Below are positions 16,313 to 24,083 of a stretch of 64,000 bases of DNA, in pieces. The stretch is from assembly GCA_944378105.1 (NCBI GenBank), contig CALWGC010000007.1:1-64000 (forward strand). The letters are read 5' to 3'. The position numbers and the translations under genes were made by a program. Numbering within the stretch: the stretch's first letter is position 1; each line of letters begins with the position of its first letter. The notes below the pieces were generated by a model. The model was not told where the DNA came from, searched no databases, and saw only the letters and a list, made by a program, of their open reading frames with translations. This DNA is from an uncultured Clostridia bacterium. GTDB lineage: Bacteria > Bacillota > Clostridia > Lachnospirales > Anaerotignaceae.

Positions 16313-17152
16313 TTGCATCTGTTATTTACCATCAACCAAAGCTATTTATTTGCCTTAAAAACGTGTATCCATTCCATCTGTCGCTTTGAAAGCAAGGATG
16401 GGTATGACATTTCTATTCTCCATGACGACCTGAGCACCACCGAAATCCAAGCCTTTCTGGATTCCTTTTCCACCTATGCGGGCCTTTCTTTCCATTTTAT
16501 TTCCGTCCCCAAAGAAACCTTTGCCGCCTTTCCTCAAAGTAACCGTTATCCAAAGACCATGTATTTTCGCCTCATGGCTCATAAACTGCTGCCCGAAACG
16601 GTGGACCGGGTGCTCTATTTAGACCCGGATATTATAGTCATCCGCCCCCTGGACCAGTTATACCAGTTGCCTTTTCGCGCATCCACCCTTTGCTATGCCG
16701 CAACCCATGTCAAAGGCACCTTGGAAGAGCTCAACTGCCTGCGCCTTAGCGTACCCGATGGCACGCCCTATATCAACACCGGCGTGTTGCTGTTGGATTT
16801 AAAGGCCCTGCGCGCAAAAGACCGCACGGAAGAAATGCTGCGCTTTATCGAAGAAAAACAGGCCGTCTTTACCCTGCCCGATCAAGATATTTTCACCGCC
16901 CTCTATGGCCAACAGACCCAATTACTGGATACCATGGTCTATAACCTTTCTGACCGGATCTTGACCATCTATAATGCCAATTTGATTAACCCCCGCCGTG
17001 GCCTACACTGGGTGCGGGAAAACACGGTCATCATCCATTATTGCGGCCGCAACAAGCCTTGGAAAAAGCCTTATTTGGGCGTCTTAAATATCTTTTATGA
17101 GGAACTGCTTCAATCCCTGCCCGCATCGGTGCAAAAAACCCTGTCGCCTTGA
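16313..17152 (+). CDS. Family 8 glycosyltransferase
   Basis: 279-residue GT8 enzyme, which transfers a sugar from a nucleotide-sugar to an acceptor on the cytoplasmic side, often in surface-polysaccharide synthesis. It has the typical LLFTINQSYLFAL start, then YFRLMAHKLLP and the metal-binding DxD in VLYLDPDIIV (about 103-105). YINTGVLLLDL and a late IIHYCGRNKPW, where family members carry HF.g..KPW, complete the pattern. I use TTG 16313, ten bases after AAGGAG, because the family start (LHLLFTIN) begins there. An ATG at 16220 overlaps cca and would add a basic tail. A hairpin overlaps its stop codon. Confidence 0.85.
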   Translation: MHLLFTINQSYLFALKTCIHSICRFESKDGYDISILHDDLSTTEIQAFLDSFSTYAGLSFHFISVPKETFAAFPQSNRYPKTMYFRLMAHKLLPETVDRVLYLDPDIIVIRPLDQLYQLPFRASTLCYAATHVKGTLEELNCLRLSVPDGTPYINTGVLLLDLKALRAKDRTEEMLRFIEEKQAVFTLPDQDIFTALYGQQTQLLDTMVYNLSDRILTIYNANLINPRRGLHWVRENTVIIHYCGRNKPWKKPYLGVLNIFYEELLQSLPASVQKTLSP

Positions 17153-17166
17153 CAGGGCTTTCTTTT
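17137..17166 (+). terminator. Terminator of the GT8 gene
   Basis: AACCCTGTC (17137-17145) pairs with GACAGGG (17151-17157), with a five-base loop overlapping the stop codon and a T-rich tail (CTTTCTTTTT). Confidence 0.75.
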
Positions 17167-17186
17167 TGTTTTATTATTCTGTTATA

Positions 17187-17211
17187 CGATATATCGCGTT
17201 ACGTTATAACG
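17187..17211 (+). promoter_or_regulatory. Candidate PadR operators upstream of the PadR/DUF2812 unit
   Basis: Two perfect 10-bp palindromes, CGATATATCG (17187-17196) and CGTTATAACG (17202-17211), lie just before the ribosome site of the PadR gene. Their position and the style of the first (CGATAT) match the operator of the second PadR/DUF2812 pair at 22.9 kb. A clear -35/-10 pair is not visible. Confidence 0.6.
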
Positions 17212-17227
17212 AAGAAAGGAGTCTCCC

Positions 17228-17551
17228 ATGTCCTCTTCCCCTATGACAGAGGCCATGTACTATGTCCTCTTGGCCCTTTGTAAACCCAATCACGGCTATG
17301 GTTTGATGCAAGAAATTGACCGCCTTTCTGCAGGGCGCATGGCCATGGGGCCAGGCACCCTATACGGCCTGTTGCGCCGGTTAGAACAAGAAGGGCTGAT
17401 TACACTGCTGGAAGATGATGGCCGAAGGAAATCCTATGTCATCACCGAAACGGGAAAAGAAGCCTTGTTTCACGAATACCGGCGGCTGAAACGGCTGCTT
17501 TTGGACGGCGCTTTTTTGGCAGATTGGCTTGAAACGGAGGAATCCCCATGA
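17228..17551 (+). CDS. PadR-family transcriptional regulator
   Basis: 107-residue winged-helix regulator. It shows MTEAMYYVLLALCKPNHGYGLMQEID, the wing GPGTLYGLLRRLEQEGLI and a KSYVIT strand with a C-terminal helix. It is the class that controls DUF2812 membrane proteins. Its stop overlaps the DUF2812 start (ATGA), so the pair is coupled. Ribosome site AAAGGAG lies nine bases before the ATG. Palindromes at 17187-17211 suggest self-repression. It resembles the PadR protein at 22548-22898 in layout but is clearly diverged from it. Confidence 0.92.
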   Translation: MSSSPMTEAMYYVLLALCKPNHGYGLMQEIDRLSAGRMAMGPGTLYGLLRRLEQEGLITLLEDDGRRKSYVITETGKEALFHEYRRLKRLLLDGAFLADWLETEESP

Positions 17552-18702
17552 AATGGACTTATCGTTTGCATTATCCCGACTACGCCATTGGCGAAAACGA
17601 ACAACTTTATGAACAGATGGCCAAAAAAGGCTGGCAGTTAAAAAAACGAGGCCAAATCCTCAGCCGGTTTCAACGTCAATCCCCGGCCGATACGGTCTAT
17701 CGCATCGAGCTTTCCTCTCCTGGTCTGTTTTCTGGCACCCTTTTGCCAGAGGATTTGATCCAGTTTTACGAAGACTGTGGCTGGCACTATGTGACCGGCT
17801 ATGACCTGGTCCATGTTTTTTCTGCCCCGCCCGATACCGCGATCCAAGACTTTTATCAAGAACCCCAACAACAGGCCGAAACCGTGCGCCATCTCATCCG
17901 CAGCTATCGCCGGGGCATTATGATTTCCCTTGTGACGCTGCTGCTTGTTTTGCCCATCCTTCTTTTGGGCAACAATCAAAACAGCGCAGCAAAAACCTAT
18001 TTGCTTTCGCCCTATCTGTTTTGGATTTATGGCCTATTGATTCTCGTCAGCTTTTGGCGGCTCATCAAGGGCTGGGTACAAAGCGGGCGGCTCTATCGCT
18101 CTTTAAACAAGGGCATTGCCTTGGACCATCGGCCCAAAAAAAGGCATCGCTTCTCCCGCATCTGTTATGGCGTCTATCTGATGGTGCTGTTGCTGCTTTC
18201 CGCCGCCACGGCCTTACAGGTGGCCCAGGCCAGACGGCATCCCCTGCCCACCGAAACCAGCGAGCCATACCTGCTGTTAAGCGAATTGGGAGATACCTCC
18301 CCCCGCACCCAAAACCCCTTCTCCAATGATGAAAGTTCTGTCTGCCGTGGCCATTCCGTTCTTTCCACCTATTGGGATGTGGCAGAATACACGTCCGACG
18401 GCTATTTGTTCCAGGAGGTCTATTTCCTCCACCACCCGGCCCTATCGCCAGATATGGCGCCTCTTTTGGTAAAATCCGCGGTCTTTGCCCGTTCCTTGGA
18501 ATACTGGACCCCCCTTTCCGTGGAAGGATTTGATTGGGTCTATGCATCCAACAACAGCCGGGAATGGATTTTCAAAAAAGGAAACTGGTACTGGTATCTG
18601 CTTTGCGACGAAGATACCGCCAGACAAACAGACGTCCCAGCCCAACTGGCCAAAAAGATCCATCAAATAGAAAAAGGAGAAGAACCCCATGAGCCAATGT
18701 GA
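17548..18702 (+). CDS. DUF2812 membrane protein, PadR-associated
   Basis: 384-residue protein. The first ~125 residues form the DUF2812 domain (YEQMAKKGWQLKK, then YRIELSS and FYEDCGWHYV). Next come two hydrophobic hairpins (about 128-180 and 205-225) and a C-terminal soluble domain of ~150 residues. Such proteins accompany PadR repressors in Clostridia and Bacilli, but their function is unknown. It overlaps the PadR gene by four bases at its start. At its end it overlaps a small DUF6472 gene by 14 bases, so all three should be made together. Confidence 0.85.
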   Translation: MKWTYRLHYPDYAIGENEQLYEQMAKKGWQLKKRGQILSRFQRQSPADTVYRIELSSPGLFSGTLLPEDLIQFYEDCGWHYVTGYDLVHVFSAPPDTAIQDFYQEPQQQAETVRHLIRSYRRGIMISLVTLLLVLPILLLGNNQNSAAKTYLLSPYLFWIYGLLILVSFWRLIKGWVQSGRLYRSLNKGIALDHRPKKRHRFSRICYGVYLMVLLLLSAATALQVAQARRHPLPTETSEPYLLLSELGDTSPRTQNPFSNDESSVCRGHSVLSTYWDVAEYTSDGYLFQEVYFLHHPALSPDMAPLLVKSAVFARSLEYWTPLSVEGFDWVYASNNSREWIFKKGNWYWYLLCDEDTARQTDVPAQLAKKIHQIEKGEEPHEPM

Positions 18703-18862
18703 TACTTGCACCTACTATGTCTACAACGAAGATTACGAAGCCTACGTTTGCGATGTCAATTTGGACGAAGACGATTTGGCTCGGTTTTATGGCGGGCAAA
18801 AAAACGACTGTCCCTATTATCGCCTGGACGACGAATACCGCACCGTAAAAAAACAAATCTAA
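18689..18862 (+). CDS. DUF6472-family Cys-containing microprotein
   Basis: 57-residue protein with the pattern C-x2-C at residues 4 and 7, YVCDVNLDEDD (Cys21) and DCPYY (Cys41). The four cysteines would suit one bound metal. The NLDEDD and YY.lDDEY segments match DUF6472 proteins common in gut Clostridia; their function is unknown. AAAAAGGAGA lies nine bases before the ATG. It overlaps the DUF2812 gene in another frame, and a bidirectional hairpin follows. Confidence 0.85.
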   Translation: MSQCDTCTYYVYNEDYEAYVCDVNLDEDDLARFYGGQKNDCPYYRLDDEYRTVKKQI

Positions 18863-18910
18863 AAATGACTTGCCAAAAAACAAGCTTTGTAAAAAACAAG
18901 GCAAAAAATA

Positions 18911-18957
18911 AGATGGCTGAACCCTTTTCTAGAAAAGGATTTCAGCCATCTTTCTTT
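18911..18957 (+). terminator. Bidirectional terminator between the DUF6472 and IlvD-like genes
   Basis: AGATGGCTGAA (18911-18921) and TTCAGCCATCT (18941-18951) pair perfectly around an inner CCTTTTCT/AGAAAAGG stem. It is T-rich on the plus side and has TTATTTTTT on the minus side. Confidence 0.85.
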
Positions 18958-19050
18958 TCCCATCCAGCTTTGCTAACATTTAGCCCTGCTTTTTGATGTA
19001 AGGTAGAGGCCAGAGGTAAAAACCTCTCCTTTTTTTAAAAACGCCTCTCC

Positions 19051-20745
19051 TTATCTCTTTTTCCAATCCAAAATGCCACCCATGGCAGCCGACCGGGCCA
19101 AGGCTGCATACCGGGCCAAATAGCCGTCTTCCACCTTTGGCGTATAATGCCATTGGGCTCTCCGTTTTTCCAATTCTTCCTCGGAAACATGGAGGGTGAT
19201 TTCTTTTTTGTATACATCCACGGTGATTTTGTCCCCGTCTTGTACCAGCGCAATGGGCCCGCCTTCGGCGGCTTCTGGCGAAATATGACCGACAAAGCAG
19301 CCATTGTTGGTACCGGAGAAACGGCCGTCGGTAATCAAAGCTGTGGAAAGCGCCAACCCTTGACCATGCATCAGCTTCATGGGGCGGTACATTTCCCGCA
19401 TGCCCGGGCCGCCTTTTGGCCCTTCATAACGGATGACTACCACATGGCCTGGTTTAATTCGTAATTCTTCCAGGGCCTTTTCGCATTCTTCCTGGCTGTT
19501 AAAGCAAATGGCTTCACCGGTAAAGCGGCGCACTTCTGGCTCGATGGCTGCCGGTTTTGCAACGCCTGTTTCTGGCGCCAAATTGCCACGCAAAATAGCC
19601 AAACCGCCCAAGGTATCAAAAGGATTGTCATAAGGGCGGATGACATTTTCATTATTTGGCCCATAGAGATAGCTGTGGGAAGCGATATTTTCGGCAATGG
19701 TTTTGCCCGTCACTGTCATCACAGAAGTATCAATATGGTCTTTCATCATTTCCAGCACCCGCATTACACCGCCGGACTGATAATAATCCACCATGTCATA
19801 GTCGTTGGAGGCAGGGTTGATTTTGGCCAGATGTGGAATGACATCGCTTTGACGGTCAAATTCTGCCATGGTCCATTTGGGGTCAATCCCGGCTTCATAG
19901 CCGATGGCCGGCAGATGCAGCACGGCATTGGTGGAGCCGCCGGTGGCCATGACATATTTGATGGCGTTTTGCAGCGATTGTTTTGTCACGATATCTTTGG
20001 GGCGGATGTTTTTCTTCACCAAGGCCACCACGGCTTCGCCAGAACGTTTGGCGCAACGCAACCGTTCATTATAAACGGCCGGAATGGAACCGCCATCTGG
20101 CAACGTCATCCCCAAGGCTTCTGCCGTACAGCACATGGTGTTGGCCGTGCCATAGAAGTTACAAGAGCCACAGGTGGGCTGGGTGATGGTCTGCAAATTC
20201 AGCACTTCCTGCCAAGTGGCTTCCCCTTTTTGATATTTCCCGTAAGTTTCAGAAACGGTGGTGCTGTCGGCTTTCGTTTTTTCGCCATAGGCCGGACCGC
20301 TCAGCATGGGTCCGCCCGGTACCATGACCGTCGGGATATTGGCCCGAATGGCCCCCATCAGCATCCCTGGCACAATCTTATCACAAGCACAAAGCAATAC
20401 CAACCCATCCAGTCGGTGGGCCTTTGCCATGATTTCAATACTATCGGCAATGACTTCCCTCGAAGGCAAAATATAATGCCCGCCAACGGTGCTGTTGCCT
20501 ACACTGTCACAGCAACCAATCACGCCAAATTCCACGGCGTTGGCCCCTGCCAAATGGACTCCTTTTTTCACAAACTCTGCCACTTGGCGCAAATGGGAAT
20601 GGCCTGGCACAATATCACTAAAGGCATTGGCGATGCCAATCACCGGTCTGGATAAATCTTCGTCGTCAAATCCAACGGCTTTATATACCCGACAAGGATG
20701 TAATTGTTGTAATGGTTCAGGGCGACTATTTGGTTCGATGGTCAT
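19051..20745 (-). CDS. IlvD/Edd-family dehydratase (dihydroxy-acid dehydratase-like)
   Basis: 564-residue iron-sulfur dehydratase. Canonical IlvD makes 2-keto acids in branched-chain amino acid synthesis; relatives dehydrate sugar acids. Visible motifs are PGHSHL, CCDSVGNST (Mg-ligand region), CACDKIVPGM, PTCGSCNFYGTANTM, GGSTNAVLHL and RYEGPKGGPGM. It ends with ALITDGRFSG. Cysteines suited to a cluster are present, but GSCNFYG and CCDSVGNST differ from the GSCSGMF and DGIAMGH of typical IlvD. No other ilv gene is near. I therefore leave the substrate open. ATG 20745 is nine bases after aaggag; a GTG at 20754 sits on that site. Confidence 0.85.
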   Translation of the reverse strand: MTIEPNSRPEPLQQLHPCRVYKAVGFDDEDLSRPVIGIANAFSDIVPGHSHLRQVAEFVKKGVHLAGANAVEFGVIGCCDSVGNSTVGGHYILPSREVIADSIEIMAKAHRLDGLVLLCACDKIVPGMLMGAIRANIPTVMVPGGPMLSGPAYGEKTKADSTTVSETYGKYQKGEATWQEVLNLQTITQPTCGSCNFYGTANTMCCTAEALGMTLPDGGSIPAVYNERLRCAKRSGEAVVALVKKNIRPKDIVTKQSLQNAIKYVMATGGSTNAVLHLPAIGYEAGIDPKWTMAEFDRQSDVIPHLAKINPASNDYDMVDYYQSGGVMRVLEMMKDHIDTSVMTVTGKTIAENIASHSYLYGPNNENVIRPYDNPFDTLGGLAILRGNLAPETGVAKPAAIEPEVRRFTGEAICFNSQEECEKALEELRIKPGHVVVIRYEGPKGGPGMREMYRPMKLMHGQGLALSTALITDGRFSGTNNGCFVGHISPEAAEGGPIALVQDGDKITVDVYKKEITLHVSEEELEKRRAQWHYTPKVEDGYLARYAALARSAAMGGILDWKKR

Positions 20746-21080
20746 GGAAACCACTCCTTCCTGTTTTTTTCTTTCATTATAGCAAAAAATAAGTCAAAGC
20801 GTACATTCCATTTATTCATGCACAACCATCATTTCCCGTTATTCTTTTGCTCTTTTTTTGTGCAATTTCACAATAATCCAACTGGTTTTCTGGTCATTTG
20901 CCTCCTTTTGTCTTTCCTTCTTGTCTGCTTTGTCTATCTATGGTTGCAGCAGCTTGTTACAGATTTTACAGTTCTCTTTTTTCTAAAAAAGAAAGCAATG
21001 CTTCCTAAAGAAACCATTGTTTTTCCTCTCTTTGTTTTTGGAAATGGCAGTCTTTTTCAGAAAGGGCTTTCATTCCACAA
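20746..21080. other. Gene-free T-rich interval with the IlvD-like promoter
   Basis: 433 bases separate the IlvD-like start from the next stop. On the minus strand an extended -10, TGCTATAAT (20784-20776), serves the dehydratase gene without a good -35. Beyond it I see only T-rich sequence with no convincing gene, T-box or riboswitch, then the hairpin at 21081-21125. Confidence 0.6.
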
Positions 21081-21125
21081 AAAAAAGCAGGAACCCTTTG
21101 TTTTTTTCGGATCCCTGCTTTCTTT
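21081..21125 (-). terminator. Terminator of the second DUF2812 gene
   Basis: AGCAGGAACCC and GGATCCCTGCT pair with two mismatches around a T-rich loop, and the minus strand continues into a run of T. The same ~42-base hairpin, better paired, recurs at 57865-57906. Confidence 0.65.
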
Positions 21126-21178
21126 CTCTTCCCGTGAAGTGGCACCAAAAGCGCTTTCTTTTCATCGACCGTTCTTAC

Positions 21179-22585
21179 TTACCTAGATGGGAGCAATTTT
21201 TCTGCTGCAATTTTAATTTGGCTTTCCGTGGGCACCACAGGAAAATACACCCACACAAAGGTTTTTCCCTTGACCACCACAAACTGCTCCATAGGCACTC
21301 CTTCCGTTTCACTGATTTGCTGATAAGCCAAATCGGCGTTCCAAAGGGTGGCATCGGCCGGCACATAACGGGGATTGCCAAAAATTTCTGCATACTCACC
21401 TCGATAAGGAACCAACAGGGCCTGGGCACATTGCCGGTCAAAAAACGGCATTTTGTTGGTGGCTTTTTTATAGATCAGCGTCACATCTGCCTCGCCGGAT
21501 TGCACCCATTCTTCCCGGCCTTTTTCATATTCCATCAAAAAGGAAGATTGATGGTCGGATGTGGAGCTATAAATTTCTCCTTCTTCTTCCAGCCCCAAAT
21601 CTGCTAAGGTCAACAACAGCGGGTCATCATAGACTTCCCAATCATATTCCTGGCCGCGGCTATTGGTCAACGTCACCACTTGGGCCGGCGGTTCTTCCTG
21701 CTTTTTGATTCCCTGCACAATCCCAAAAGAAACCAGGAAAATGATTAACACATACGTCACCACATGGACCAAAAACGTCACTACCCGGTTGGTCCCGCGG
21801 GACACATCCCTTTTCCGCATCCAGTTGCGCAGGCCGTCAATGGCCATGGTATGCAACATCATAACAGGAAAGAGTAGCAATAGTAACACTGCATACGTTC
21901 CAAAGGGGGGATGGTGATATAGCGTGAAGACGGAAAGCATCGTCACCCACACAAATACCCGCTGCACCCACTTGCGCAGGTTGCTTCCCCCGTGAAAACA
22001 ACTGCCGCCTTCTGCCACCTGGTGTTTGGAGCGAAAATACCAAACGCCATAATCTGCTAACATCCAGACCATGAGCAGCAAAATCCAAACCCAAAGGAAC
22101 AAAAACCAAACGGAAAAATAGGCCGCCGTTTCATACAAAAAATCGTCTAAAAGCCGATTGACCCCAATGCCAAGCTCAGTCAAGCAACAGACGATGACCA
22201 ACAGTGTGGCCGGCAAAAAGCCTTTTTTCATGGCCTTGGCCGTAATGGATAGTTTCGTTTGCTCATCCGTTTCCAAAGGCACCGCATTGGGATTTTCATT
22301 GTAAAAAATCTGCATCTGGCTCCATTGACCCACAAATTGCCACCCGGCGGCACTGCAAAAATCTTGATACGTGGCCTGGGAACGGGTAGGGCCTGGGTCA
22401 AAATCGGAGGCATCGGGGAAATACCCCACAGCATAGCGTACCTCCTTTGGCTCTCTCCTTTCATACGTCCAAAAACTACGCCCTACTTTCGTAAGAAAGT
22501 ATCCTTTTTTTGCCATCTTCTCCAGATGTTTTTCCACGCCTTCGGCGTCATACATCACAAAAGATTCCATCCGTCTCTTCTTCAT
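21179..22585 (-). CDS. DUF2812 membrane protein, PadR-associated (second copy)
   Basis: 468-residue protein. The DUF2812 domain fills about residues 1-115 (EKHLEKMAKKGYFLTKV, then EVRYAVGYF and DFCSAAGWQFVGQW). About six hydrophobic segments follow between residues 125 and 310 in pairs, and then a soluble domain of ~150 residues. I chose the start MKKRRMESF at 22585, which overlaps the PadR gene by 38 bases; a Met five codons later is also possible. Same gene pair as at 17.2-18.7 kb but a longer, more divergent protein. Function unknown; it is likely repressed by the upstream PadR protein. Confidence 0.83.
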   Translation of the reverse strand: MKKRRMESFVMYDAEGVEKHLEKMAKKGYFLTKVGRSFWTYERREPKEVRYAVGYFPDASDFDPGPTRSQATYQDFCSAAGWQFVGQWSQMQIFYNENPNAVPLETDEQTKLSITAKAMKKGFLPATLLVIVCCLTELGIGVNRLLDDFLYETAAYFSVWFLFLWVWILLLMVWMLADYGVWYFRSKHQVAEGGSCFHGGSNLRKWVQRVFVWVTMLSVFTLYHHPPFGTYAVLLLLLFPVMMLHTMAIDGLRNWMRKRDVSRGTNRVVTFLVHVVTYVLIIFLVSFGIVQGIKKQEEPPAQVVTLTNSRGQEYDWEVYDDPLLLTLADLGLEEEGEIYSSTSDHQSSFLMEYEKGREEWVQSGEADVTLIYKKATNKMPFFDRQCAQALLVPYRGEYAEIFGNPRYVPADATLWNADLAYQQISETEGVPMEQFVVVKGKTFVWVYFPVVPTESQIKIAAEKLLPSR

Positions 22586-22898
22586 TTCCTGCCACCCCCC
22601 ACCGTTCATAATCCGCAATCAAAAACCGCAGCCGCAAATACTCCTCTGCCAGTCTTGCCTCGCCTTCTTCTGTAATGAGATAACTTTTTTTCCTGTTTTC
22701 CGTTTTTGTCTCCCGAATCCAATGCTCTTTTGTAAATTGCTCTAGCAAGCTATAGAGCGTTCCCGGGCCCACCTGCACCCGGCCGTTGGTCAACTGGCTG
22801 ACTTGAGCCATCACATCCACGCCACAACATTCTTTGCGCAGACAAAGCAAAATATAAAACATCTGCTCTGTCAAAGTTTGAAACTTCTCTCTGGCCAC
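22548..22898 (-). CDS. PadR-family transcriptional regulator (second DUF2812 unit)
   Basis: 116-residue winged-helix repressor with LTEQMFYILLCLRKECCGVDVM, GPGTLYSLLEQFTKE, a KSYLIT strand and a C-terminal helix. The likely start is GTG 22898, seven bases after AAGGGGGTGAG; upstream in-frame starts lie inside the operator. It is co-transcribed and overlaps with the DUF2812 gene downstream. Its promoter carries two copies of an ATCGAATATCG site (see 22917-22972), consistent with autorepression. Confidence 0.9.
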   Translation of the reverse strand: MAREKFQTLTEQMFYILLCLRKECCGVDVMAQVSQLTNGRVQVGPGTLYSLLEQFTKEHWIRETKTENRKKSYLITEEGEARLAEEYLRLRFLIADYERWGVAGNEEETDGIFCDV

Positions 22899-22916
22899 AG
22901 GCTCACCCCCTTTTAT

Positions 22917-22972
22917 ATCGAATATCGTTATTTTTCTATCTTCAGTATAACATCGAATATCGATATTGTAAA
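22917..22972 (-). promoter_or_regulatory. Promoter and repeated operator of the second PadR/DUF2812 unit
   Basis: Minus-strand TTTACA (22972-22967), 17 bases, TATACT (22949-22944). The 11-bp sequence ATCGAATATCG occurs at 22952-22962, inside the spacer, and at 22917-22927, downstream of the start point. The layout parallels the PadR operators at 4936-4980. Confidence 0.75.
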
Positions 22973-22973
22973 G

Positions 22974-23014
22974 CAAAAAAAATCTCCCGGGTTAGGAGAA
23001 ATTCCGGGAGATTT
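22974..23014 (-). terminator. Terminator after the ornithine-cyclodeaminase-family gene
   Basis: AAATCTCCCGG (22980-22990) and CCGGGAGATTT (23004-23014) pair perfectly, and the minus strand runs into seven T. Confidence 0.88.
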
Positions 23015-23050
23015 GAAGGAGAGAATATGTGATTCTCTTGGTTTAAGCAA

Positions 23051-24043
23051 TTATTCAAAGAAAGCATATTTGGTGCCAAGACCTTGTTCCAATGCATTTT
23101 TGTAAAGCATGGATGCCATTGCGATGTCTTGGATGGCCATACCAACGGTATCGAAAATGGTGATTTCTTCGTCATTTTCACGGCCTGGTTTTTTGCCCAA
23201 AATGATTTCACCAATTTCGCCATGGATGTCTTCCACTTTGATGATGCCTTCTTCTACGGCATGATGGGTTTCCCCATTTTTGATGCAAAGATCGATGGAG
23301 TCATTGACGATTTTTGCACCAAGGAACACATCTGGATGCATTTCCTGTTTGTCTGGCATATCGGCACCAATGCAGGCAATGTGGGTACCTGGTTTCACCC
23401 ATTCCCGTTTTACCACAGGGCCCATACGGCCAAGGGTTACGGTAAAGAGGATATCGGCAGGACGCACGGCTTCTTCTGCCGTCGCGCATTTATGGATTGG
23501 CAAACCAGTTTCTTTGCTCATTTCTTCAATAAATCCATCCAACACGGGTTCAAAGGCGTCCCAAACATACACTTCCTGGATGTCACGGACACGACGAACG
23601 GCGCGCAACTGACGACGAGCCTGGTTTCCGGCACCAATCATACCCAAAATTTTGGCATCTTTTCTGGCCAAATATTTGGCAGAAATAGCCCCGGCCGCAC
23701 CAGTCCGGCAACCAGTAATCCAAGTACCGTCCATGATACAACGCAGTGCACTAGTACTAGCCTCAAACAGTAAAACGGTGTTCATACCACGAGGTAGGCC
23801 CAATTCTGGATTTTTGTCAAAGCCACCAGTAGAAGCTTTAATAGACATAAAATTGCTGCCCAAATCCAAACCTGCCTTAAAGTCAACACCAGATTTGCTG
23901 CCTGGGACATGCAGAGCCATAAAGGGGGGCTGTTCTACCATTCCGCTGTTAAAAGAACGATAACCATCTTCCACTGCGGCCTGTACTTTATCCAGATCAA
24001 TCAAACTGCCTACTTCGTCTTTATTTAACAATAATGTTTCCAT
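23051..24043 (-). CDS. Ornithine cyclodeaminase/mu-crystallin-family NAD(P)-dependent enzyme
   Basis: 330-residue enzyme of the OCD/mu-crystallin family. It has KAGLDLGSNFMSIKAS (substrate-side lysine region), DGTWITGCRTGAAGAISAK and the nucleotide-binding GMIGAGNQARRQL near residue 134. The C-terminus has TIFDTVGMAIQDIA. The family includes ornithine cyclodeaminase, alanine dehydrogenase, ketimine reductases and iminosuccinate reductases. The gene is 40 bases after a threonine-dehydratase-family gene. That pair occurs in EutB/EutC and BhcB/BhcD, which dehydrate 3-hydroxyaspartate to iminosuccinate and reduce it to aspartate. That assignment is an inference from context; the fold is certain. 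Confidence 0.85.
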   Translation of the reverse strand: METLLLNKDEVGSLIDLDKVQAAVEDGYRSFNSGMVEQPPFMALHVPGSKSGVDFKAGLDLGSNFMSIKASTGGFDKNPELGLPRGMNTVLLFEASTSALRCIMDGTWITGCRTGAAGAISAKYLARKDAKILGMIGAGNQARRQLRAVRRVRDIQEVYVWDAFEPVLDGFIEEMSKETGLPIHKCATAEEAVRPADILFTVTLGRMGPVVKREWVKPGTHIACIGADMPDKQEMHPDVFLGAKIVNDSIDLCIKNGETHHAVEEGIIKVEDIHGEIGEIILGKKPGRENDEEITIFDTVGMAIQDIAMASMLYKNALEQGLGTKYAFFE

Positions 24044-24083
24044 AAAAATGTTACCTGCCTTTCGTAAAACAAATCTGTTTGTT

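Noticed and set aside
19675..20655. A 326-codon plus-strand frame across the IlvD-like gene
   Set aside because: It is the antisense shadow of a well-conserved dehydratase and shows no domain.
20818..21186. A plus-strand 122-codon frame in the gap after the IlvD-like gene
   Set aside because: It is a Phe/Leu-rich reading of T-rich non-coding DNA, without a ribosome site or family.
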